Source of the DNA: Ignelater luminosus | Lineage: Eukaryota; Arthropoda; Insecta; Coleoptera; Elateridae | Direction of reading: 5' to 3' | Assembly (NCBI GenBank): GCA_011009095.1 | Contig: VTPC01091307.1 | Span: 124,001 to 188,000 of the forward strand | Length of the DNA stretch: 64,000 bases | Program-made: the position numbers and the translations under genes | Notes under the pieces: model-generated | What the model was told of the DNA's origin: nothing | The model's database searches: none | The model's input: only the letters and a program-made list of their open reading frames with translations | Part shown: piece after piece, positions 37,151-45,359 of the stretch | Numbering within the stretch: position 1 is the stretch's first letter | Layout of the letters: each line of letters opens with the position of its first letter

Positions 37151-38557
37151 AATATCAAGATTTTTAAAAAGTATGTATAAATAGAATTGAAGCAGGTGTT
37201 CCTACAATTAGGGATGTGCACTAAACTGTTCGAGTAGAAATTTAAGACTAAGAATGGCTGAAATATTGAAGTTTAGAATTTACATAGATTTATTAATTCA
37301 TGCATTGCCACTCGATTGAGTAGTATCACTTGATTGATTTAATTAAGGAATACTAATGTGGTTCTTAAAACAATGATAATGACTTATATTAATGGCTTGC
37401 AAGTCTAATAACTTATTTAATTAAACAACAACATCAATAATACTGCAAATAAGATAATAAAATATGTCGCATTACCACCAAGTGTAGAGATACCAATATG
37501 GCTTTTTAATCCATTTTCTTTTAATTCGTCATTTTTATCTTTAGATTTGTTTGCTCGTACATCACATACCGTACCAACTATAATAAGCAATAAAGTGACT
37601 GAGAGTATCGTTCTAAAACAAATTTATGATTAATGAATAAAAGTTCAGTGACTTTCAACATACGTACAATGTAATAATAGTCTTTGGTAAAGAAACCCAG
37701 GAACCTCCTTTCAGAATTCTTAATTCCATAATTTCTATGTTTAGGTCATAAAATTCTTGTACATTTAAATAACGTTTATCCAAATATTCTTGCAAAAGAA
37801 CCTGCAACTCTTGTGCGGAACAAGATCCAGGTACACATAATCCAAGTTCTATCAGATTCTGAAATTAAAAAACAATTTACATACAGAACTAAGTATCGAA
37901 TTTAAGAACTATTTTTATTATAAAGTAGTTTACTGGTAAAATAGATTTTGAAAGACCTAAAGTATACATTATACAACCAATAAATAAGAATGAAATGTAT
38001 TTTAAAATTCTTTAAAATAATTAATAATGATATCCGTTTTCGATGTTTTCAGTCTGGATGTCCAGTATTAAAAATTTCTCATGTCAAGAAACAAAAGAAT
38101 CTGGTTTTAGTTCAGTTAGATATAATTGTTAGAATTTGAAATAATATGTAATAAAAATTAGCCAACCCAGAAATCAAAATTTTTAACTGAAATAAATAGC
38201 ACACATAATATTCCTCCAATAATGCGGCAATAAAACACTAAACTAATTAATAACCATAAATAGCATTAGATCATCATTAAATCATTATTACGTTGAGCAC
38301 ATAATTAGCTATTATACAAACCTCAAGTGGCATTTGGGTATGTTGCTGTTGCGTGCTATTATGTTTCATGTAAGCCATAGCGAATTCTAAAGGGTACGGA
38401 GGAAAATCGAAAGGTGTAGGCTCCGGGTGTTTGACTTTTGAATAATTAATTTCATACGGCTTTCTGTTGGATATATCGGTGCATTGAGAATGGGAACCCA
38501 GCCATAAATTATTTCCCCACAGAAAACCCGAACTTGGTTGTCCGCTCGCATCCAAAA
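24401..38557 (-). CDS. Nose resistant to fluoxetine-6-like membrane acyltransferase (11 exons, 5' end missing)
   Basis: Multi-pass membrane protein with an N-terminal NRF domain and an acyltransferase-3 domain; C. elegans NRF-6 acts in lipid/yolk transport. Substrates in insects are unknown. Exons, 5' to 3': 38322-38557, 37668-37858, 37476-37612, 36754-37105, 36540-36662, 36232-36477, 36071-36166, 25044-25176, 24815-24989, 24617-24759, 24401-24559 (TGA at 24401-24403). They join in frame into 662 residues with no stops, and every junction is GT-AG. The NRF domain includes LDASGQPSSGFLWGN and LGLCVPGSCSAQEL. The acyltransferase part has GVRFFSILWVMMVH (the conserved His), SGFLISYTFY, FAYRYLRLTPVYI, WWRNLLYINNF, MCLSWSWYLSADTQF, FPWNRMGPYLIGVVTGYIL, SRTLWGFGLGW and FIPLSRLTYCSYL-type sequence (here WIPLSRLTYCSYL). 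Most introns are 54-91 bp; the one between 36071 and 25176 is 10,894 bp and full of transposons, yet phases agree across it. Exon 37476-37612 could end 3 bp earlier (GTGGTA donors in tandem). At least ~100 N-terminal residues are missing. Confidence 0.95.
25177..26040. other. Start of the large NRF-6 intron, nothing recognised
   Basis: AT-rich intron sequence between exon 25044-25176 and the first LINE remnant. The short ORF at 25814-26008 shows no family features. Confidence 0.4.
26041..27490 (+). mobile_element. LOA-like LINE, 3' half, degenerate
   Basis: The polymerase core is marked by TVTAKGYADDITILSSGKF at 26041. Further on, an RNase H region can be followed in pieces (a VADS block near 26830, LECVNQLKKLGV near 26900, NKKADRLTKNG near 26970) and then the C-terminal segment YLKMNKQDVRLLTGIVTEHC, the Cys/His region with NPTHILCYCEAF, and FLKDTGLL. 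The element ends at an A-rich tail with ATAATAATAAAATC near 27476. RNase H downstream of reverse transcriptase is the layout of the LOA/I group. There are stops and frameshifts throughout. It lies in the large NRF-6 intron, antisense to that gene. Confidence 0.75.
27491..28400. other. Intron sequence between LINE remnants
   Basis: No family was recognised. The plus frame at 28188-28370 is open and reads like protein (DWKVKKHFLKLKVLDVLF), possibly another retroelement scrap, but it could not be assigned. Confidence 0.35.
28405..29918 (+). mobile_element. RTE-clade LINE, 5'-truncated
   Basis: Reading on the plus strand: NVGSEEILDISKEEI, then MPKGRAAGKDGEVAELLQYGG (28489), the palm segment DWNNALMVLLFKKGD and ISLLSVLYKLFTKII, then IKIGRGVRQGDTISSKLFTLAL at 29040-29110, a diverged middle, and the RTE tail with VAQQSMERRMLGINLRD, ITNEEIRRRLKVTDV, WAGHIPQMQDNRW and IKRIAGSDWM at 29560-29830. 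It ends in a short TGATGATGAT tail near 29908-29918, typical of RTE elements, which lack poly(A). The endonuclease is missing and the frame is broken repeatedly. It lies in the large NRF-6 intron. Confidence 0.85.
29940..30580 (+). mobile_element. Endonuclease fragment of an LOA-like LINE
   Basis: The plus frame at 30017-30226 has SSPDGVVSKPIYTDTRGPPRARILVNKG and KEFKDLAVARIETI. Later pieces read CDTNAHNMT, ELIVTNNIH, QEVIDIVI and VIDITDTFSLMQQ, which follow the order of an AP-type endonuclease of LOA elements. The gene is riddled with frameshifts. It could be a separate copy or the rearranged 5' part of the LOA remnant at 26041. Confidence 0.6.
31810..33125 (+). mobile_element. Complete mariner transposon, apparently intact
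   Basis: The element is 1316 bp, flanked by TA (31808-31809 and 33126-33127). Terminal inverted repeats begin CGAGGTCTGTTCAAAAAGTA on the left and CGAGATCTGTTCAAAAAGTA on the right, about 28 bp with two mismatches. A single uninterrupted transposase gene fills the interior. It is inserted in a much older LINE whose coding sequence resumes directly on the other side, so the element arrived later and has no visible decay. Confidence 0.96.
32016..33071 (+). CDS. Mariner transposase, intact D,D34D
   Basis: Predicted 351-residue cut-and-paste transposase, the usual mariner length (about 345). I chose the start MDQRICIKFCVKNKIK because it fits the family N-terminus; the frame is open 15 codons further upstream. 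The N-terminal half carries two helix-turn-helix units (FRMLTVAYGEATLDRSNVYRW, then ITVREVAEDLNISIGSCHSI) joined by the GRPSTSTTDENI linker. The catalytic residues are Asp in VITGDESWVYGYD, Asp in LLHHDNAPAHTS and Asp in YSPDLAPCDFFLF, with exactly 34 residues between the last two. A WKLPHE motif stands where WVPHE is common. It ends DGDYFEGDKIDIHE. No stops or frameshifts are present. Cis-active partners are the element's own terminal repeats. Confidence 0.96.
   Translation: MDQRICIKFCVKNKIKCADAFRMLTVAYGEATLDRSNVYRWYKMFSKGREDVKDEERVGRPSTSTTDENIDKVKKIVLANRLITVREVAEDLNISIGSCHSIFTNDLGMRRVAAKFVPKLLNFDQKQHRIAKELLDSVRDDPNLLQRVITGDESWVYGYDVETKAQSSQWKLPHEPRPKKARQVRSNVKVLFTVFFDCRGVVHHEFLPQGRTVNKEYYQQVMRNLREAIRQKRPDLWKNKNWLLHHDNAPAHTSLLVRECLAKNNTLMMLQPPYSPDLAPCDFFLFLKLKRPIKGRRYATIEEINTASKEELNKITKNNFLKCFEDWKKRWHKCVISDGDYFEGDKIDIHE
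34318..34338. repeat. (GA)n microsatellite
   Basis: About ten uninterrupted GA units at the decayed 3' end of the LINE. Confidence 0.9.
34339..36070. other. AT-rich end of the large NRF-6 intron
   Basis: Very AT-rich sequence with no protein-like frames. A perfect 20-bp palindrome (TCTCTATATATAGAGA core) lies near 35731-35755. No element ends were identified. Confidence 0.45.
37120..37148. repeat. (ATT)n microsatellite in an NRF-6 intron
   Basis: Nine to ten ATT units just upstream (in gene orientation) of the acceptor of exon 36754-37105. Confidence 0.9.
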
Positions 38558-39105
38558 CTGAAAGAGATTTAAAAAGTATAATTAGTTCAAGCGTATTCGT
38601 GAAAAATGATTGAATTAAACTAGAAATAATGTGTGATTATGTTTTATTCTTTTTTTACATTTATTTAATTATTTTCTAGCTATGGTACTTTCATATTGGG
38701 TCAATACAAATAATTTTGTTTAAACGGAAAAAGAAGATTTTAAAATTTAAATTAATGCTTGGGCTTATTTAAATTAAATAACTAAAGTTAAATTTACTCA
38801 ATTTAATTTGATAGAAGCCAATTCAAGAACTACCTACTGACTAATTTTATTCTTAATGTTACTTGTTGTTTTGCTAATTTTATTTAATTTTTTGCTTTCT
38901 CATGTAATTTGTTATTTTACTGTTATTACTCTTATTAGCTTATTCTTGCTTTATTCGATGTTTGTTTTTTTCGAATATTGAAGATCTTCATATTTATAAT
39001 GAATATGCTACAGTATCATTTCTACTAAAGAGCAGATTAGATAAAACAAGCTTTAATCGGACTACACATCTTTTTAGAAATAGTCCCTATTTATTATATT
39101 ATGTC
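38558..39105. other. Intron upstream of the first visible NRF-6 exon
   Basis: The segment starts (minus sense) with the acceptor CTCTTTCAG. The rest is AT-rich with no exon recognised up to the Ginger element. Confidence 0.45.
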
Positions 39106-41771
39106 TGTTACCGGACCAACCCGAAATCCGGATATTCTAGTATTGACTAGGGTAAACGCAAAGCTCCTGCACTCTCTAGGAACAACGCAAATTTCCTAGG
39201 CCAAACGCGGAGTGCCAGACTAACTGAACTGAAAGTAACTTGAACTCAACAGGATAAACTAGTTTTAATTTTGATTATTGATTTATTTGGTGCCAGTAAG
39301 AAAAAGTTTACAAGATTATCAAAAATAACAAAACTAACGAATGATTTGAACATTAATTCTTCAAATTACGATAGCCAAAACAATCTTGGAATTTTACCTA
39401 TGAATATTAAATATTATAAAATCCTTAAGAATAATTATGATTTTGATTTTTATCTGGTACCAGTAAAAAAATAACTAAATATATTGATGAAAATAACTAA
39501 ACTAACAAATGTTTTACAATATGACAATTATAAAAAATAAAAAATAAAATAAACAATAATAGGTAGGTACTTACTAGAACAATTACGAAAAGAAATCAAA
39601 CATAATACTTAAAATTACTAATTATTGTGTTATAACAAAATCAATCTCCATGATAATGTATAGCAACAATTCTTTAAATTCAAAGTAAAACAAAACCAAG
39701 TTGCTGTAAGTCAGCTGTTTACTTATTTCTACAGGAATTCCTGTTATGGCATTTCAAATTGCAGAGGAGTTGTCGCCTTCTTACACATGCATAAGTTTGT
39801 TCCACAGTGTTTAGTACACTGGCATCTAAAGTATCCCCGATCTTTACCCGAACAAATTGTGGCTGCAGTTTATCGAAATAAAATTATATTTGCAGATTTC
39901 AAATTTTAATCGCGCATACAGCTGTCTTAAACAACCGTCTTTAGTACCTAGTTTATATAAATTACCGTCTGTCACGTTTAAAACTACGGCCATGATATTA
40001 CGTAAACTTCCTCTTGCTTTATCTACATCTGGTATGGGCACTGTCACATTGTCACCAATACTAGCTGGTGGATGTAGCTTGCCTCTTGATTGCTTCATTT
40101 TTTTTGGCCTGCTTTTGTAGAGAAAGTGAAGCTCTCTTCCTAGCTGTTGCAATATTACTGACGTCATTACAATATCGATCATTTTGTTGGTCATCCTCAT
40201 CATGACTACCTACCTCTTCCCTTTCCATTTCCACTGCCACTTCTTTGTTTCTCTGATTCTGTCTCGCCTGAATTTATCAATAATATGACTTTTTCTAAGT
40301 CTTCCTTGGTGTGTAAATCGAAAATAACTTTCTCGCTCAATTTAGTCGTAATCAGCCCAACTCTGGGCTCCATACCAAACATGGCCTTGTAGGGTGACAT
40401 GCTGATGCCTGAGTGCAGCGCTCTGTTCTTTATAAATTGTAGAAACTTAAGTCCTTCTGTCCATTTTAGAGTGTTGTTGTCCTTCAGCCACGTTGTCAAC
40501 ATGTTTTCTACATCTTGATTGGCTCTCTCAACGGAACCTTAGCTTTGGCTATGTTGAGGTTTGCCGTGCACTAGCCTTAGTTCTGGCCACAGATCGGATA
40601 ACTCATTAATTACTTTGTTGACAAATTTGCGTCCATTATCGGAATACAGAATGCAAGGAGCACCAAAGAGCGTAAAAATATGAACTAAGTGATATGCTAC
40701 TTCTTCAGCTGTTTTAGTGCGAAGAACTCTCAGAATAACAAATTCCTTTAGGTGATCCTGATACACCATTATGAATTTGTTACCTGCATCACTTTGTGGT
40801 TGCATATCTATTAGGTCGACCTGACAGCGACTATTCATTTGATTATGCAAAATTGGTCTAGAAACTAAACCCTTCTTTTTTTTGTTCGTTTCATATGACC
40901 ACTTTCACACATGGATAAAAATAAGTTTATCATTTCTTTTGTTTTGTTTGCATACTTTTTGCTTGTTTCGAAGAGTAATCTATCCCTTCCACCATGCCCA
41001 ACTGCGCGATGTGCACTAGCGATAGCATCAAACACCTCATCAATAGGCAAAAAATATCGTATGTCGTTTTCTGATGATTTAGCAATTAGTTTTTTGTTTC
41101 CGTTTATTTCAATAACATCAAATCGTTTCAATCGACTATACTGCAAAGCCACCTTTTTCGCAGCTGGCTTTAGATTATTTTTGATAGGTGTTTTATTCGT
41201 TTGATAATAATTATATAGCTTGGGAATTAATTAAACAACTAAAACTTATTAATGCTACTTAATGCTACGAGTGGCACACTCCTCGGTTATAATCTCAAAT
41301 CAATGGTCTGCATACCTCTTCTAATAAGCTGTTGTATTGAGCTTTTGTAAGCACAGTAAAATGTGTCGAAGACTTCGTATCTCGGTCTATCACGGTTTGA
41401 ATAAATTTCTTTTCATTTTAACTCGGACATAATGAATAATCGACAAAATCTATTATCACAGCACACAAGCTCGTCCAAGTCACACAATGACAGTGTACGA
41501 TGCGCAAATGCGGTTTCCAAAATTCGAAACGGGTTTATCCTAAGTCGAGCAGGCATACCTAGTTTATCCTAGGTAACTTAAATAACTTCTAGTTCTGCCT
41601 GGAAACTTTAGGACAAATTAGAATTTCTTTCTCTAAAATCAGTTGTTCCTGAATTAGTCTGGCACTCCGCGTTTGAGCTAGGAAATTTGCGTTGTTCCTA
41701 AAGAGTGCAGGAGCTTTGCGTTTGTCCTAGTCAATACTAGAATATCCGGATTTCGGATTTGTTCTGTAACA
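39106..41771 (-). mobile_element. Ginger-type DNA transposon with 4-bp target duplication
   Basis: The 2666-bp element begins TGTTACCGG and ends with the complement of TGTTACAGA. The two ends form a terminal inverted repeat of about 125 bp with roughly 85-90 percent identity. The 4 bp TGTC are repeated directly on both sides (39102-39105 and 41772-41775). TGTNR ends, a 4-bp duplication and a retrovirus-like DDE integrase are the hallmarks of Ginger cut-and-paste transposons. The integrase gene is on the minus strand and is decayed. The element sits upstream of the first visible NRF-6 exon, possibly in an intron of that gene. Confidence 0.9.
39750..41430 (-). pseudogene. Ginger integrase-like transposase (KRAB-A domain-containing 2-like), broken
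   Basis: The N-terminal piece reads STHFTVLTKAQYNSLLEEV near 41340. Then come ALQYSRLKRFDVIEI (41152), the zinc-binding segment DAIASAHRAVGHGGRDRLL with a following Cys, and the integrase core. Catalytic residues are visible: Asp in CQVDLIDMQPQSD, Asp in ILYSDNGRKF and Glu in GSVERANQDVENM. A TAA interrupts just before the Glu motif (after PQHSQS). Downstream are FIKNRALHSGISMSPYKAMFG, the SIGDNVTVPIPDVDKARGS and LYKLGTKDGCLRQLYAR modules usual for KRBA2-like proteins, and a Cys-rich end (FRCQCTKHCGTNLCMCKK, about 39782-39840). At least two frameshifts plus the stop make it inactive. Confidence 0.85.
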
Positions 41772-41775
41772 TGTC

Positions 41776-42299
41776 CTTAACTACATAATTTCTAAAAAAC
41801 TGTATTTTAAATATTAACTACAAAAAGTCCTGGAAATCTTAAGTACCTACCTAAATTAAACGTAAACCTGAAAAAAGAAAAAACAAAATCGTCGATCAGA
41901 CAGTAAGAGATGTAAAAGAACAATAAAGAAAATGGAAGGGATGTTAATCAAGACCATTGTGGTTTGTAAGAAGAATTGTAACAGTATCTTCTAAACTGCT
42001 TAGAATATCAACTATTACAAAATCTAGAGGAACATTTAATCGTTATTATACAAGCTCGAGCCTAAGATCACAAGTGCTAAGGTTAGAGATATTAGATCCT
42101 TTCATTAAACCAGAACTGATTATGAGAATACCTAAATGTTTTTTTTTAGAGAAGCTGTAAACACATGGATCAACGAATACCAAAATTAGATTTGGACTGA
42201 TTATCCGATAAATACTTATATTGAACAAATCTCGCCTAAAAACCACAGTAAAGACTCTTCGCTGTGATGAAAATGCTTTACAAAGCAAAATCAACAGAA
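41776..42299. other. Unassigned DNA beside the Ginger element
   Basis: Short open frames on both strands around 41957-42294 look like decayed retroelement sequence, but no motif could be fixed. Confidence 0.35.
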
Positions 42300-42918
42300 G
42301 AGTAGTGAGAATATAAGGACACTCTTACTAGATATGAAAAAACTCTTGAATGTGCTAGACTACAAAAGATACTCTTCAAAGTTCTTCAATATTTAAATAA
42401 CTCTCTTAAAATAAATACAGAAAAGTACACGAAAATGGGAGAAGAGATTTCAAAGGAATTGTTCAGGATTGATTTCAGTATTCAGTCCATTTACAGAAAG
42501 GCACTGACCAGTACAGCAAGCTCTGTATGATGCTGGGAACCAGCTTGGCTCTGGGACATATAACAGAGAGTTAGAGACTAATCAGAGTAGCTTTTACACC
42601 AGCACCTAGAAAAATCAAACAGGATATTGAATAAGCTCTAAGACCAATAAGTCTTATATTTTTTGTACTTAAAACACTTGAAAGATTACCAGACACGCAT
42701 ATCCAGGACGGGGTACTGGTGAATAAAACACTACACCAGAACCAGTATACATTCCTTGCAGAAACATTAACAGGAACGGTACTCTACCATTTGGTTCAAA
42801 AAGTAGAATATGCTCTGGGAAATAAAGAAGTGCTGTCAAAAACATTCTTGGATATAATAGGGACTTTTGACAACACTTAGTTCAATTTGCTCACAAGAGA
42901 GTTTCGAAGAAATACAGT

Positions 42919-43969
42919 TCCGCGTAGTGTCCGGCCTTTCCAGTCGGGGCACTCTGCGTTTCGTGGGTGGACGCAGACCCCCAGAGCCGGTGTCCCTTTT
43001 CCACCCGCATACGTCGTTGCCTAGGGGGAGAGGCGCGATTATTGGCGCGGGTGTTTGATTTCCCGTGCTCTCCTGGGTTTTCGTACTCCGAACGCGTCCC
43101 AGGCCGCGGCGTAAGTAGGTTTACGGCCCCAAAGTCCTCTTCACCGCTGTTACCGTCTACTCCTAGCGGCCGCTACCGAGCTCATCCCCTACACCGCGCG
43201 AGTAGGGGTGTGGCTCTGAAAACCGTTTGACATGCCAATGCCGGACGACACTGAACACCAGAAATCGCGAGTTAAGTTCAACTTCAGCTACGGACGTTCT
43301 TTACTTTTTCATCCACTACCACCAGCAGAATCGACACCGCCCGCGACAGTCAATGAATATCTAACCATATCCATTACACGTCGCGGTGTCCAGCATGGCC
43401 TTCAACCACCAACCACACGGCAAGACACCAGATCGGCAGAAGATGGGCACCTTAGCAACTTCAACTTCAACATCAAATTCCAACTTCAAAATTATGTGCA
43501 CCTAGGGTCATTGACCCCAACGACAACACTTCGATTTATACCATCATGGGCCAATCCATGAAACCTAACCTGCCAAACAACACTTACCGATGCGCCACTA
43601 TTCCGTCGCAACCTTCGCCAGCTTCCGACGCTCGTAAAAAACGCCAGAAATTCAATAAAACCAAGGGATCAATCAAGCCCCGCCCATCAGGGACGGCCTA
43701 CCACCAACAGCACTTCAGGTACTAATTTCATCGCCGCTGCGCAAATTCAAGACAACAGACTGATGAATCCGGACGCCGCCGGCTTAACATCCATGCTGCC
43801 AACGGCCCTCCTCGCGCTGCTACAACTAGGTCCTAGTTGTAGTCCATCAACGACCGGTCAAGTGCCTATGAACACGAGCATTGCACGTATGCTGCCTCGC
43901 AAGAAGCTACAGAAGGTAGCTTAAAACGGTCTATCGCCTTCGTCGGGAAAGCAACGCTGATACCATCGT
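42919..43969 (+). mobile_element. GC-rich 1.05-kb insert, probable 5' end of a LINE
   Basis: The insert is clearly GC-richer than its surroundings and splits the LOA reverse transcriptase. It is flanked by CGAAGAAATACAGT (42905-42918) and CGATGAAATAGAGT (43970-43983), a 14-bp direct repeat with two differences that looks like a target duplication. The first 310 bp are noncoding and start TCCGCGTAGTGTCCGG. An ORF follows at 43232-43561 (109 residues, MPMPDDTEHQKSRVKFNFSY). Pro/Ser/Thr-rich coding-like sequence continues in other frames to about 43920, including SDARKKRQKFNKTKGS. This would suit the 5' UTR and ORF1 start of a Jockey/I-type LINE, but no diagnostic domain is present. Confidence 0.55.
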
Positions 43970-45359
43970 CGATGAAATAGAGTAGATGGGGCAAGCTGCA
44001 GACAGATAAAATGTATGCTTAGAAAGCGTGCAATATATTCAACATGTATGAGTGAAACTGTGGCAGCCCAAGTGGCAAAAAGATGTCCACAGATGGGAAG
44101 AGGAAGGCGGAAACTATCCTAGTGATGGTCAGAGGCACACATGGTAAAACATGGAAATTAATACTGGTTGTACAAAATGGTATTTCGGCCAACTTTGGTA
44201 TGATAGATAAAGACGCTACAGACGACAATGATTTAAAATAAGCAATCTACAAAACCTTGCCTGTTTACGTATTACATGAGAGGTCCAAAGCACCCACACT
44301 GGAACTATGGAGGCACTACTGGTCATAATAGGCCTCCAACGACAGAGGAATCAACTGAGCAACATACCAATCAGTTCAGGACATGTAACGATAAAAAATC
44401 ATAAGGAATCCAATTTCAATAATTTTGTTTAGTTATGTTATTTCTTAGGTTATTTGGTCATAAAAGGCTTGATATTTTAATTGCTTATTGCACATAAACG
44501 GTTTAATTTTCAATATGTATTCGTTCTTGTAATGTGCTAGAAAAAAAAAAGCTTCTTGTCATATCTAAGTACACATAGAAATAAATTAATTATTGGCCAA
44601 ATAACAAAGAAAATAGTTAAATTCAGCAGTCAACAAATTAAAAAAAAATACAATTTCGATCCCTCTTCGAGATGATCGGGAATAGGAACACAGAAGCTCT
44701 ATATTAACCAGTGAAAGACAAACGTGGTATACAGACGGGTCTAACACCGAGATATGATCTGAGGCAAGAGTCTACAACAAACGGGCAAGAAGCGAATACA
44801 GTTTTCAGCCAGGACGCAACACTTTCATCTTTCATGTAGAAGTATACGCTATCCAGCAGTCTGCACAGGAAGACAACAGGAGGCTTTACGAACACACGAA
44901 TCTAAATATTCGCATATTTAGCATTAAGCAAACCCGAAGACAGTATCTAGACCAGGGATAGTAAATCATTGTATCCCTATGCCACAAAAAATCTACAAAA
45001 TTTAATATGTTACACCAAAGATGAGATCTACTAGCCCATATTTTGAGCAGGTAGTACGCAGAAATAGACGTCGCACAGCTGATCTTAAATTTACACAATG
45101 AAACAAACATCAGTGTTAACATAGAAGTATTTCAAATTAATAAAATGTTAATTAGAAAACACTTTAATAAACTCATAATTAAAATGCAACAAAATATTAT
45201 AAGATATTTACGACAAAAATGATAGCTTTCTATTAACTTTTATAGAAATACAAACTCCATAAATCCCTAAACCATTTTCTGATTGAATTTCAAAATATCG
45301 TTGAAAAAAACTAAAGAGAAAATTGGTAATTTATGGAGACATGAAGATTAACATATTGC

